64,000 nucleotides of DNA from Pyropia yezoensis (taxonomy: Eukaryota > Rhodophyta > Bangiophyceae > Bangiales > Bangiaceae): contig CM020619.1 of the NCBI GenBank assembly GCA_009829735.1, forward strand, positions 24,329,554 to 24,393,553, given 5' to 3'. The position numbers and the translations under genes were made by a program. Each line of letters starts with the position of its first letter. The stretch's first letter is position 1. Under the pieces are notes generated by a model. The model saw nothing but the letters and a program-made list of their open reading frames with translations. It searched no databases and had not been told where the DNA came from. This document shows positions 1 to 9,732 of this stretch, in pieces.

Positions 1-509
1 GGGGGTGGCGGAGACGGGGCGGGGGCCGGGGGGGCAGGGGAGGGGGGGAAGGGCGGTGGGAAGGCCCGCCGGCTGTGCACGTACGTATGGATGTAGTGTA
101 CTCTGCGAGACTGTTACCGGTCACACGGGTCGAGGTTTGTATAGCTACACCCCACTTTGGTGCGGCGACTTCGGTGCGGCGACGACCACCGCCGCCGCCT
201 GCGATGGTCGTGGCCCCGCAGGCGCCGCCGCCCCGCTTCCACCCCCCAACAAAAAATGCGGGAGCACCCCACCCCGCCCACCCCTCTCACACCCCCATCG
301 CCTCAGGGCAGGAGAGGAGGGCGGCCGTAGGAGGGGATGCACCGTATGGATAGAGGCACAGCGGGGCGCGCGGCTGCCGTGCGACGGCTTCCACCCAGAT
401 TGCGTGGGATCCCGGCGTGGTAGAGCCGAGCGGGCGGTCGCCGTCGACTTTTCTTTTGCTTTTTCCGCGCCGGAGGGCGGCCCCGCACAGCGGGGCTAAG
501 AGTCTTAGC
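1..509. other. GC-rich region, no supported gene
   Basis: An open frame covers most of this stretch but it is low-complexity and has no recognisable domain. Bases about 374-491 are ~85% similar to 20812-20944, which lies ~270 bp upstream of the plastid-protein gene at 21209. The pair is therefore either a dispersed repeat or a duplicated promoter-proximal segment. The left copy ends just before a hAT-like terminus at 510. Confidence 0.5.
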
Positions 510-678
510 CAGGGCTGTCATATTTCAAAAAATCATCGATCGTTACTAAAAGTGCGAAAATGATAAAAAACCAGATGATAATTATCGCAACGCTTCATGA
601 CACGTGTTCCAAATCGAAGCGCAGGCTGACTGGAGATGGCTGACATTGTCCGTCGTGACGAGGATGAGCCGGTGAGCT
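510..678 (+). mobile_element. hAT-like element, one terminus only
   Basis: The segment begins CAGGGCTGTCATATTTCA and continues with AT-rich sequence colinear with 36786-36945, including a shared CATCGATCGTTA block, ATAATTATC, GACACGTGTTCC and GACGAGGATGAGCCG. Similarity stops near 678. The complete copy at 36786-38887 identifies this as one end of the same family. No opposite terminus or target duplication was found, so this copy is truncated or strongly diverged. Confidence 0.6.
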
Positions 679-922
679 AATCGTGAATTGCAGAGGTGGC
701 AGATGATTTTAATTTGATTATAGTCACGTTGATTTCAATGACTATAGTCATTATCATCATGGCGCTTTTAATCATAATCACTTGGGCACTCGGCCGTAAC
801 TACGATCGGAGTACTTTCGCAGAGCAAGGGGGCACCTAAAGGTGGATTCCACGCAGCTAGGCCGGTCAGAAAAGTGGCATAAATTCGTCGCTAATGATCG
901 TATCGAGCTGAAACTGTTTCTC

Positions 923-1675
923 AGTATGGTGCTTTTCCAAAAAATGGCCACATCGGTGTGGAATGCAACCTTTGACGGGACCTCGACACCGCCCCTGGAT
1001 GGTCTTCCAGGCGTGTCACACGTCCGCCAGACTTTCGGGGAGCTCAATTGTGTTCGTAAGTAGTGCTGGTTGTGGGGGTCACGTGCTCGGCGATGGCCAG
1101 TTTGCGGGCTTCCGGGGACCACTGCGCAAACCGTGTCACAGGTTGCCGTGGGTTGCTGTGGACCGGTGAAATGGGCGGGGTGGTTCCAGTCTGGTGTGCT
1201 AATGCGGGCCTCGGGTTGTTAACTATATGGCCTCACGACCCCCTCAGGCCTTCATGGTTATTGGCCGTTTGAATCTCAGAGGCGGACCCAAGTCGTTCCG
1301 TGAAACCAGGCCGGGTCTTCCAGTACGGGTTGCGGCCTGCGAGAGCTGGTTGCGGACGCTTCCGGCAACCTGCGAAAACGTGTCGAGCATGCGACTGGTC
1401 AATGTAATCACGAGGCTTGTCTTGCAACGTGTGCTGATTTGATTGCTCAGCATGCGTGGGCAGATGGCCCAAATGACGTGCCCAACCGTCACATTCTCTG
1501 GAGGTACATGCATCTCAGCCTGTGGCCGGTGCGATCTGCGCGGTCCGTGCCCTACTATTGGCTGCACGTAATGTGGACCAGTCCCGCGATCAAGTGGGCC
1601 AGATACTGTTGCTGTTTGCATCGAAGGTTGCGTTCCCACACCGAGGTGGCCATTTCTGGGAAAAGCACCATACTC
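923..1675. mobile_element. Non-autonomous TIR element (~750 bp)
   Basis: Bases 923-975 (AGTATGGTGCTTTTCC... then TGGCCAC, TCGGTGTGG and GCAACCTT) recur in inverted orientation at 1621-1675, giving terminal inverted repeats of about 53 bp with roughly 85% identity. The interior has no credible coding frame. No clear target duplication was identified, so the superfamily is unknown. Confidence 0.55.
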
Positions 1676-1747
1676 CTTGGTGTGTCTCGGGACGGTGCCG
1701 TTGCGGGCGGCTCGTCAATCTAGCATGCAGCATTGATGGCAGACGTA

Positions 1748-2209
1748 TTGCAGTTCTCCCAATTTTGGCCGATCCGGACAAGAACAAGAACAACAGTCCA
1801 CTGACCAATGACATGCCTTACAAGATACCTCTCTGACCAATGAGAGCTCCGAATCAGCCTCCATTGCTGTGCAAACAGTAAGATCTGCGACTTTCCCGGG
1901 ACTCCGAGCACATGGAGGGGAGAACCCGAGTGGAACAGACACCAAGACAAGCTGCACAACTGTTCCGGAGAGAAACGAGTCGATGTGGGGGGAATCTTCG
2001 GCGATCTCAGCCGAGAGAACAACAGTGTTTCGACCAATCAGCGATTGGTAAGAGGCCCACTGTGGCTGCAGCCAATCATCTGCTCAGGGCGATCGGGCCC
2101 CTAGAGCAGGCTATTAGCTCGCCCTCACCTGCCAGCACCCGATTGGCTCACACAGTTGTTCATGCAGTGTTGTTCTTGTCTGGATCGGCCAAAATTGGGA
2201 GAACAGCAA
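1748..2209. mobile_element. TA-flanked MITE, family TTGCAGTT (copy 1)
   Basis: The terminal inverted repeats are about 40 bp, beginning TTGCAGTTCTCCCAATTTTG, and are flanked by TA on both sides (1746-1747 and 2210-2211). The same family with the same termini occurs at 39805-40255. TA duplications and the absence of a coding frame fit a Tc1/mariner-type MITE (inference from termini only). Confidence 0.75.
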
Positions 2210-2227
2210 TATTGCGCGTCGTATTTA

Positions 2228-2293
2228 TTGTGTGTCCCGCAAAAAGTGGACGTGCACGGGTCGTGCAGTGTGCGTTTAATTGGTCCAGTGAGG
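2228..2293 (+). mobile_element. Left half of the 119-bp MITE family
   Basis: The sequence begins TTGTGTGTCCCGCAAAAAGT after a TA at 2226-2227. It matches the left half of the complete copies at 32236-32354 and 49213-49331, including the GACGTGCACGGGTCGTGCAG and TTGGTCCAGTG blocks. The right half is absent. It lies only 16 bp from the end of the preceding MITE. Confidence 0.65.
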
Positions 2294-3200
2294 GCCCATC
2301 TTCACGGCAGCGCCCGGAAGTGTTTCAGACACAAAGCACTGGCAGGGAGCCCTCCCATTGGTCTGACCCACAGGCGTGCCGGGAGCACACCTCGGAAGCA
2401 CGTTTTGGGGCACAACAAAATTATCCAGACACAAACGAATTGAATGGAGTTGCAGACACACGCAGACACGCCTGGAGAGTGGTCGGAAAAACACTGTGTT
2501 TTTCCGACCACTCTCGAACACGCCAGTGCACCCGAACAGAGAGGAAGAGAGCAATCTCCAGGTATTTTTTGCACACACGTTCCAGCGACGACGGTCCAAC
2601 GTGGGGCCTTTAACACCTCTATTGATGCAGACCGCACACGCGAGCGAACCGCCCCCCTGTGACCCCGCCGCAGATCGCTACCGCTGCAGGCGGCCAGGTG
2701 CGAGCGCGGCCGCAGTCCGCCACTGCCGCCGCCCAGGGCGCCGGCAGCTTTGCCCTCCGCGTTTGCGCGCGTCTCTCCGCCCCTGTGGCCGCTATCCAAG
2801 CGCCTCCCCCGCACCCCCGCCTTTCTTTCCATCCTGCCCATCCACCCGTCGGACGAGCTATGGAACGAGGAGGCACGTCTGACCGAGCTGCATTCGGGCA
2901 GCTCTCGGCCCCGGCCGACCCCCCTCCTCTTCATGCCCCGGCCAGCCCCCCACTTCTTTCAGCCCCGCCAACTCCCCCACTCCTACCTACCGCTTCCTCC
3001 TCCTCTAGTCATCCTGGGCCTTTCTCTCTTTTTGAACGTGGGAGCGACAGCCAAGATGCTGCTACGTCACCGCGTGCGTCTCCCCGCTCGGGGGTCCTTG
3101 GAATGGAGCGAGCGCGAGCCCCTCGTCGCCGGTGGGGCCATCTGGTCACACTGGCTTTGACCTCGCCCTGGCTGAGCTCTACCTCGGGCGTCGGTCATCC
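2294..3200. other. Intergenic, with a 41-bp perfect palindrome
   Basis: No supported gene. Bases 2475-2515 form a perfect palindrome: two 20-bp arms, GAGAGTGGTCGGAAAAACAC and its complement, around one central T. From ~2640 the sequence becomes C-rich on the plus strand, as seen ahead of many starts in this window, so it may be the leader of the SAP-like locus. Confidence 0.45.
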
Positions 3201-3392
3201 ATGGAGCTCCGCCTGGTCCTGCGTGTGCTGGGCATCAAGGGTAAGATGCGGGCCCCTGTGAAGGATAAGCGCGCGCTCGCACTGCAGGCCATGCAGCAAC
3301 AAAACCTCGGAGACGCGGACCTGGAGATCATGGTTGACGACGCGGCGATGAGGCCAGGCAAAGGGGCGCAACGCTCATGGAGGGCTCGCTGA
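3201..3392 (+). CDS. SAP-like motif, hypothetical exon
   Basis: This short frame (63 residues from ATG 3201) carries a leucine/lysine pattern resembling a SAP DNA-binding motif: L-R-L-V-L-R-V-L-G-I-K-G-K-M followed by K-D-K-R-A-L. SAP motifs are ~35-residue helix-extended-helix folds that bind AT-rich DNA. The frame overlaps the next one by 16 bases in a different phase. If both are real, they are probably exons or frame-disrupted parts of a single gene. A host gene or a transposon accessory protein are both possible. Confidence 0.3.
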   Translation: MELRLVLRVLGIKGKMRAPVKDKRALALQAMQQQNLGDADLEIMVDDAAMRPGKGAQRSWRAR

Positions 3393-4060
3393 GACGTGTG
3401 CTCCATGCCGTTCCAGGCGGCTCATCATCCGCCCCCAATCTAAGAATTGACGATGGCTCCCTCGGCTCTGGTGTCCTACCAGGCAGACCAGCTAGGCCTG
3501 ACCGCTCAACTCCCCCCACCAGGCAAGGCATCGATGCATCGGGAAGCACGGCGGGAGCGGGTATGGGGGCCACCAATCGGGTGATTGGCGCAATGGCGGA
3601 CGCACCGCGCGGCTCCACCGAGGCTTCCGGTGAAGGAGGTTCTGGCCCGGGCGAGGGTGCCACGCAGGATCCAATCCCATTGGCCACGCCCCCGCAGCCG
3701 CACAGCACTGGCGCGAGGGAGGCTGACTTTTCCGCCAATGATGTGGCGCGGCTGTTTCATGTCTTGTCTGACCCAGCGAACGGAGACGCTCTGCGACGGG
3801 CGTACCAACCTTTGCCACGGACCGAGCTCGACAAGGAGCGTGTGAGCCTGTGGACGTCCGTCGTCGGCCCAATGTTCAACCGGGCCTCGTACCGCCCGAC
3901 GCCCCCGGCGCTGATTGACGGCATTATGGAGACGGACCTGCGGGTCATCGATCCGAATCGGCACTCGGGTGCGCGACTACGATCCAAGCTGGAGGGGCAC
4001 TTCCGGACGTTACGCTTGTTGTATACCGTGGCGGTAGCGAACTACGCAAGGTCGGGCTAG
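3377..4060 (+). CDS. Hypothetical protein next to assembly gap
   Basis: A 227-residue frame starts at ATG 3377. The first ~115 residues are Gly/Ser/Pro-rich and disordered. The last ~110 are of normal composition and probably folded, with F-H-V-L-S-D-P then W-T-S-V-V-G-P-M-F-N and a basic helix ending L-L-Y-T-V-A-V-A-N-Y. I recognise no family. The C-terminal part looks like a compact DNA-binding or accessory domain, but this is only an impression. The stop lies 31 bases before the N gap. The upstream SAP-like frame may belong to the same gene. Confidence 0.35.
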   Translation: MEGSLRRVLHAVPGGSSSAPNLRIDDGSLGSGVLPGRPARPDRSTPPTRQGIDASGSTAGAGMGATNRVIGAMADAPRGSTEASGEGGSGPGEGATQDPIPLATPPQPHSTGAREADFSANDVARLFHVLSDPANGDALRRAYQPLPRTELDKERVSLWTSVVGPMFNRASYRPTPPALIDGIMETDLRVIDPNRHSGARLRSKLEGHFRTLRLLYTVAVANYARSG

Positions 4061-4091
4061 AACGAGCCTACTTTCAAGAGCTTTGCTCAGG

Positions 4092-4591
4092 NNNNNNNNN
4101 NNNNNNNNNNNNNNNNNNNNNNNNNNNNNNNNNNNNNNNNNNNNNNNNNNNNNNNNNNNNNNNNNNNNNNNNNNNNNNNNNNNNNNNNNNNNNNNNNNNN
4201 NNNNNNNNNNNNNNNNNNNNNNNNNNNNNNNNNNNNNNNNNNNNNNNNNNNNNNNNNNNNNNNNNNNNNNNNNNNNNNNNNNNNNNNNNNNNNNNNNNNN
4301 NNNNNNNNNNNNNNNNNNNNNNNNNNNNNNNNNNNNNNNNNNNNNNNNNNNNNNNNNNNNNNNNNNNNNNNNNNNNNNNNNNNNNNNNNNNNNNNNNNNN
4401 NNNNNNNNNNNNNNNNNNNNNNNNNNNNNNNNNNNNNNNNNNNNNNNNNNNNNNNNNNNNNNNNNNNNNNNNNNNNNNNNNNNNNNNNNNNNNNNNNNNN
4501 NNNNNNNNNNNNNNNNNNNNNNNNNNNNNNNNNNNNNNNNNNNNNNNNNNNNNNNNNNNNNNNNNNNNNNNNNNNNNNNNNNNNNNNNNNN
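4092..4591. other. Assembly gap, exactly 500 N
   Basis: Exactly 500 unknown bases, a conventional placeholder length, so the true gap size is unknown. It interrupts the integrase region of the Ty3/gypsy element. The integrase core, polypurine tract and downstream LTR must lie in it or be missing. Confidence 0.98.
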
Positions 4592-5155
4592 GTCGGGGAT
4601 GCCATAACTGGCAACCCAGACGTCGAGTAACTCACTCAGAACGTCCACGGCTGTGATATCCTTGAGTGGGGATACCCCGTGTGAGCTTAGTGAAGCGATC
4701 ACACATCACCAGAAGGTACTCATATCCTTCAGGTGTTCGTGGGTAGTGGACCGAGTAAGTCCACTGTTATCGCTGGCAAACGGCTCTGTTGCAGGAAAGA
4801 GTCTCATGGAAGAAGTCTGCCGGGACTCCATGAGTCTATTCTTTGCGCAAGTCGCGCATGTGGCTACATATCCGTACACATCAGCCACGAGTGATGGCCA
4901 ATAGTACTTCTTACGTAGGGTCTGATACATCCTCGTAGACCCTGGGTGTCCACCCAACGGTGAGGAGTGCTCCCGTTGGAGGATACTCTTGCGTAACTCC
5001 TTGGGGACGACGACTTGCTTGTCCCCCTGGGTATATCCCTTACGGCAGAGTATGCCGTTGTCATTCCAGGAAGAACCGAGTCGGTTGAGCCTGGTCGAGC
5101 TCCTTCCTGAGTCGTCGACAAAGTTTGTCGCTCTCCTGTGCCTGGACAAACTCAT
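4592..5155 (-). pseudogene. Integrase region of gypsy pol, frame-disrupted
   Basis: This is the continuation of pol after its stop at 5061. The frame 4706-5155 shows the integrase zinc-binding module (a H...H pair in a G-G-H-P-G context, then Y-Y-W-P and C-A-T-C) that precedes the catalytic core in Ty3/gypsy integrases. Core-like segments then appear in other frames towards 4600, ending W-V-A-S-Y-G-I-P-D at the N gap. At least three frame changes are needed to read it (near 5065, 4780 and 4690). This is either decay of an old copy or poor consensus next to the gap. Strand transfer would require an intact integrase, so this copy is unlikely to be autonomous as it stands. Confidence 0.8.
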
Positions 5156-7613
5156 CCAAAGACACGGGTAATAATTTGGCCATGCCAGGCATCCTCGGGT
5201 CGAGGACAGTTCCGGAGCGAGTGGTCACTGCCACATGAGGGAGTTCCTCAGGGATAGGGGAAGTGTCTTTCCCATCCGTCGGTATGCGAGACAACGCGTC
5301 CGCAACCGCATGCTTCGGGCCTGGCCGATATTCAACATCATAATCGAACTCAGCGAGGCAGAGTCGCCATCGATTGAGTCGGTTATTCGTACAGGCTGTA
5401 GTGGTGAGTATCCACTTCAAAGCCTTGTGGTCACATCGAATGAGGAACTTCCTTCCTTCGATGTATGGCCGTAGCATGGAGACTGCCCATACCACGCCAA
5501 GACCCTCTACCTCCGTCACAGAATAGTTCTTCTGGGCGGGTGAGAGTCCCTTACTGAAATAGCCAACGGGTAAATACTCCCCCGAAGGCTGTTGTTGGAG
5601 TAAGCAACAACCGAGTTGGTCGTAACTTGCGTCCACATCAACGATGTAGTGAGCCCCCGGTCTCGGGATCGCTAACACCGGTGGGTTGCAGAGGAGCTCT
5701 CGCAACCTATCAAACGCTTCTTGCTCCGGGGGTTTGGGAGCATCCAAGCGCTTGGGCATCTTGGAACTTACCAAGTGGTTCAACGGTGCAGACACTTTGG
5801 CATAGTTCGCCACAAAGCGTCTGTATACGTTACACATACCCAGGAAGCTCCTGAGTTGTGTCTGCGTCTGGGGGAACTTCGCCCGACGGATGGCCATGAG
5901 GTTCTTCTCATTGACCAGAATGCGACCTGGCCGGACTATATGGCCGAGGTACTCCACCTCATTACTAAAGAGGTGACACTTCGTAGGTTTGAGTGTTACT
6001 CCTGCTTCACCCAACAGGGTAAACACTCTGTCCAAGTGGGACAAGTGTTCTTCGGCAGTCCCGGAGAACACAATGATATCGTCCAGATACACCAGGGCGA
6101 TCTGCCACTTGACTCCGGCAAGTATCAAGTCAATAGCACGCTGGAAAGTCGCAGGTGCATTGCAAAGCCCAAAAGGGAGCCGTGTACACTGATAAACTCC
6201 ACAGTGACACGTGAAGGTGGTCAAGTGTCTGTCCTCCTTGCGGATGGGTATCTGCCAGTACCCCGCGTTGCAGTCCAACGTGGAAAAGTACTGTGCCTCA
6301 CCGAGTGAGTCAAGGCAATCGTCCATACGGGGTAAGGGGTAACTATCCCTTACCGTCCGCTCGTTTAGCTTACGATAATCGATGCAGAACCGCATCGTGC
6401 CGTCTGACTTGGGCACCAAGACTATGGGACTGGCCCACTCACTTGAGCAAGGCTCAATGACACCCATGTCTTGCATCCGTTGGACCTGCTCTCGGGTGAG
6501 TTCCCGTGAGTCTGGTCCCATACGGTAGGGACTCAGGCGAACTGGCCTAGCCCCTGGCTTCAACACGATTCTGTGTTCGGTGGCCTTGATGAGCCCAAGG
6601 TCACCATTCCACAACTTGTGATGCTTCTGGATTAACTCATCCAGTCGTCCATGTAAACACTCCGGGATGTTCTCCCGATGTACCGTCGGCGACTTAGCCG
6701 TCGATGAACTCGATTGGTCGGCAGAGCCTGCCATTCCAATATCCTCCCATTGCTGTTGAGTCACAGCAACGACATTCCCCTCAAAGGTAGAGATCGACGC
6801 AATCTTCATGCCTCCGGGGAGTCGTCGAGGTTCCTCCGACGTGTTGAGGACCTCCACCCACCAGGTTTGGTCATCCCCACAAGTCATGGGGCCCCAAGCA
6901 ACTTGCACTTGGTGAGTATAATAGACTCGGTCCACGGGGGAAACAAGTCCATTCCCTCGAAACCGTGTGCGTACTCGCACAAAGGTCCTTGATCGGGGCG
7001 GGACTACCGTACCCTTACATACTCGTACATGGGTCGTAGAGCCTCCACCCTTGGGAGAGTTTTCCCTAGGTTGATGAGTCGTAGGGGAAACAGTCCTCCC
7101 TTTACGCAATATGGGGACAGTATCTCCATTACGCATTCGGATTATCCCTTCCGGTCCACAGACGGCCGGGACATGGAGGTCCAGATAGTCAGTTCCCAGG
7201 AGTACGGGGACTGACATATTGGAGACTACTCCAAAGTTCACCTGCGTCTGGTAGAACCCAATGCAAACAGTCAATGCAATAGACCCAACAATGGGGAGGA
7301 GTCCCCCATTGACATCAAACATACGCCACTCGGGTGAGCCGGCGGGGCTCACATCCGTCCCCTCTGGCAATAAGTCTTGCCTAATGAGAGAGGCAGCAGA
7401 GCCTGTGTCGACTATGACACGAGAGGTAAACTCATATCCATCCTGCAGCCAGAGTCGAGCTGCGACCTGGTAGTTACTCCCTACCAGCACTGACACAATC
7501 CGACTCGGGTCGTGCTTCTGAGGAGGGGCCTTGTCCCTAGGTCTCACCCCTCGAGGTCGAGTCAGGACCTTCACTCTCCCATGGGTCGGTGAGCGTGAAG
7601 CAACCCGCTTCAT
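5061..7613 (-). CDS. pol: Gypsy Pol: protease, reverse transcriptase, RNase H
   Basis: This 850-residue frame starts at ATG 7613 and is open upstream to the end of gag. Seen in order: aspartic protease motif D-T-G-S-A at residues 69-73; reverse transcriptase from about 355, with P-F-G-L-C-N-A-P near 480-487 and the catalytic Y-L-D-D at 509-512; and Ty3-type RNase H with the first acidic residue in D-V-D-A-S (~659-663), a central E near 702 and D in C-D-H-K at ~728. All key catalytic residues are present. The product is most likely made as a Gag-Pol fusion by -1 frameshifting at 7658-7664 rather than from this ATG. The stop at 5061 falls inside the expected integrase linker, so Pol is truncated. 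Confidence 0.93.
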   Translation of the reverse strand: MKRVASRSPTHGRVKVLTRPRGVRPRDKAPPQKHDPSRIVSVLVGSNYQVAARLWLQDGYEFTSRVIVDTGSAASLIRQDLLPEGTDVSPAGSPEWRMFDVNGGLLPIVGSIALTVCIGFYQTQVNFGVVSNMSVPVLLGTDYLDLHVPAVCGPEGIIRMRNGDTVPILRKGRTVSPTTHQPRENSPKGGGSTTHVRVCKGTVVPPRSRTFVRVRTRFRGNGLVSPVDRVYYTHQVQVAWGPMTCGDDQTWWVEVLNTSEEPRRLPGGMKIASISTFEGNVVAVTQQQWEDIGMAGSADQSSSSTAKSPTVHRENIPECLHGRLDELIQKHHKLWNGDLGLIKATEHRIVLKPGARPVRLSPYRMGPDSRELTREQVQRMQDMGVIEPCSSEWASPIVLVPKSDGTMRFCIDYRKLNERTVRDSYPLPRMDDCLDSLGEAQYFSTLDCNAGYWQIPIRKEDRHLTTFTCHCGVYQCTRLPFGLCNAPATFQRAIDLILAGVKWQIALVYLDDIIVFSGTAEEHLSHLDRVFTLLGEAGVTLKPTKCHLFSNEVEYLGHIVRPGRILVNEKNLMAIRRAKFPQTQTQLRSFLGMCNVYRRFVANYAKVSAPLNHLVSSKMPKRLDAPKPPEQEAFDRLRELLCNPPVLAIPRPGAHYIVDVDASYDQLGCCLLQQQPSGEYLPVGYFSKGLSPAQKNYSVTEVEGLGVVWAVSMLRPYIEGRKFLIRCDHKALKWILTTTACTNNRLNRWRLCLAEFDYDVEYRPGPKHAVADALSRIPTDGKDTSPIPEELPHVAVTTRSGTVLDPRMPGMAKLLPVSLDEFVQAQESDKLCRRLRKELDQAQPTRFFLE

Positions 7614-7615
7614 TA

Positions 7616-7664
7616 CCGCTGGAGCCTTTGGGTCAGTCTTAGTCCCAGCGGCTAGGCGTTTCCC
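7616..7664 (-). promoter_or_regulatory. -1 programmed ribosomal frameshift signal at gag/pol
   Basis: On the minus strand, the last gag codons contain the slippery heptamer G-GGA-AAC (7658-7664, in the gag frame), immediately followed by GCC and the TAG stop. Six bases downstream is a 7-bp stem, CCGCTGG (7645-7651) with CCAGCGG (7616-7622), around a 22-base loop. A -1 slip at this heptamer leads exactly into the open pol frame. Heptamer, 6-base spacer and GC-rich stem are the canonical arrangement of a -1 frameshift site. Confidence 0.85.
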
Positions 7665-9415
7665 TCATCCGACTCGGATGATGGAGTATCCTTGCCACTT
7701 GAGCTGGGGGAAGAGGTTTCCCCCTTCTCAAGCGTGGACTCATCCTCTGACTTAGGTTGAGTCATGGCCGTCACACGTGTGGTGTGTGGCCGGGTATCCG
7801 AATCAGCCCTCGGAATACCGAGCTTCCCAATACGAGCCAACAGGGCTCTCAAACGAACGTCCAGAGTGGGGCATTGGGCTGCCCAGTGTCCCGACTTGGA
7901 ACACTGCCAACACGGCCGATCACTCATCGACGCCGATGGCCCCGCTTTTCCCTGTGACTTATCAGGGATGGCGGCCACCATACCTTCCGTCTCTCGAGTT
8001 GAGGACGAAGGTACTGCAGGGTACGTCCGCGTGTAGGAAGGCATCCTTGCAGTTCTGCGGAAGCGACTTGCTTCCATTCCCTTAACTTCTTTCTCTCGTT
8101 CCTTCCGCTGCTCAGACACGAGCCAGCGGTACTCATCACCCTTAGTCTGGGCGATGCGTGCCAACTCCGCCAGAGTCATGGTCGGAGTATTACGCTCTCG
8201 CACAGTCGCTCGAGCTGCTCGGTGGACACCCTCCACAAAGCGTCCCTTAATGACTCCTTGGGGATATAGGAATCCACAGAGGACGTTCAGCTGACGGAGT
8301 CGTTCAGCGAACTCCCGTTCCTCTTCACCCTTACTCTGGGTGGCGCGGTTGAACTCTTCAACCTGCACAGCCAAGGAAGCCTCGTCTGCGTGAAGACGAA
8401 GGATCCAATTAACCAACTCCAGGTAGGAGGTCACCTCACCCGGATTCCCACCATGCCGACTTGGCATGACGTTCATCACCTCGGAGCGGAGTGGCTCCTT
8501 GGTGAAGTCCTGAAGCATGAAAAACGCTTCAGCTTCAGAGACATCATTGTCATCGCAGGCTTTTGCGAACTTCCGCAAAAACTGGAAGACCTTCAGGGGT
8601 GGAGTCCCGTCCCATTCTGAACGGACCCCGAAGGATTGCGCAACGTGTTTCTTGCGCCGGCCCAGGGTACGGGCCTGGCTATTTGAGTAGGTCAACGACT
8701 TGTTGACCAACCCATATGTCTCACAGTCGAAGACATCCTTGAACAATGGATTATTCACCACGATCTTTCCTGGGACGACTCTAGTCCCAAGACGGTCCGT
8801 GTGAGTCACACGACCATGTCGAGTAAGATCTTCTTCACCCGACTTGCCACTTGCAGAGGACTCAGACTCCGAGTCCACCTCACGACGGAGAGTACGTCGA
8901 ATCTCCCGTCGCTTCTGACGCCTCGAGGCCTGCTCAGGCGGAGGGGTGCTCCCCTTCAACGCCTTCCCCACCTCCTCTCGCACGACTTGTGCGATGGCAG
9001 TCATCACCGAGTTATCCACGATACCGGATGATCCAGGTGGAGCTTGACTCGAGCTCCCACCCGGTCCTTCCGGCACCAGTCGTGGCGCGGACCCACCAAC
9101 CCGGGGTACAGAACTCCCTGTCCCGTCACCTCTGCCGGTCGGCGGTCCCATGCCGAAGTGAGTGTCGTCACTCCCCGAAGAGGTTGCCGGAGCCTGACGC
9201 TGGCTCGGCGCTCCCACCGGAGAAGGGCGAACTCCGCCCGTCTCTTCCGGTGACGGCCTGGGAAGGAACCTGGCCGATCGCCGTCGGGGTCCAACCTCTG
9301 GACCCACCACATCCGCACTGCCCGGCCTGGGTGGTACTCCGCCCGTCGGGGGAGGACTACGCTCCCCCTCCCCAGGTACACTCGGCGCAATGGGGGGGTC
9401 TCCCTCACCAGCCAT
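7652..9415 (-). CDS. gag: Gypsy Gag (nucleocapsid-type) polyprotein
   Basis: This 587-residue protein starts at ATG 9415, since the slightly longer frame begins with a non-ATG codon. The N-terminal ~150 residues are Pro/Gly/Ser-rich. The middle (residues ~190-450) matches retrotransposon gag in character, with F-L-R-K-F-A, L-R-S-E-V and R-Q-L-N-V-L-C-G-F stretches. A single CCHC zinc knuckle C-W-Q-C-S-K-S-G-H-W-A-A-Q-C lies near residue 510. The C-terminus is acidic and Ser-rich. Gag forms the virus-like particle and the knuckle binds element RNA. The last codons overlap the frameshift signal, so most ribosomes should stop here and a minority make Gag-Pol. Confidence 0.92.
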   Translation of the reverse strand: MAGEGDPPIAPSVPGEGERSPPPTGGVPPRPGSADVVGPEVGPRRRSARFLPRPSPEETGGVRPSPVGAPSQRQAPATSSGSDDTHFGMGPPTGRGDGTGSSVPRVGGSAPRLVPEGPGGSSSQAPPGSSGIVDNSVMTAIAQVVREEVGKALKGSTPPPEQASRRQKRREIRRTLRREVDSESESSASGKSGEEDLTRHGRVTHTDRLGTRVVPGKIVVNNPLFKDVFDCETYGLVNKSLTYSNSQARTLGRRKKHVAQSFGVRSEWDGTPPLKVFQFLRKFAKACDDNDVSEAEAFFMLQDFTKEPLRSEVMNVMPSRHGGNPGEVTSYLELVNWILRLHADEASLAVQVEEFNRATQSKGEEEREFAERLRQLNVLCGFLYPQGVIKGRFVEGVHRAARATVRERNTPTMTLAELARIAQTKGDEYRWLVSEQRKEREKEVKGMEASRFRRTARMPSYTRTYPAVPSSSTRETEGMVAAIPDKSQGKAGPSASMSDRPCWQCSKSGHWAAQCPTLDVRLRALLARIGKLGIPRADSDTRPHTTRVTAMTQPKSEDESTLEKGETSSPSSSGKDTPSSESDEGNA

Positions 9416-9717
9416 CTCCACAAGAGTCACGTGGAGTCAACCAAAACGACCAAACGGTGTCCAGAGTCGGGGATCGTCAGCTAGGGAGTTCCTAGAGCAC
9501 GTTCCACCCCTCCACCTGCCTCAAGGAAGGCGGTGAGGTTTCCCGAAACTCCGGGTCTCCCACCAAGACTCACGGTGGCCAACCTCGTCGCCCAGCGAAC
9601 GCTCGGAACGTAGGCGAGTCGATCGTGTCACCGGAAGTCTCGGTGCCGAAGGGGGAGAGGGGCCAACTTGGTCCCGTCTCCGGTCAAGGGAGGTACCAAA
9701 GTCGATATCCTCTCCCC

Positions 9718-9730
9718 CGCTGATCCACCA
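9718..9730 (-). promoter_or_regulatory. Putative primer-binding site
   Basis: Two bases after the LTR end ...CTACA on the minus strand lies TGGTGGATCAGCG, starting with TGG as required to pair with a tRNA 3'-CCA. The complementary tRNA 3' end would read CGCTGATCC-A-CCA. The tRNA species could not be named from this window; it is not the tRNA-Phe found here. Confidence 0.65.
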
Positions 9731-9732
9731 AC

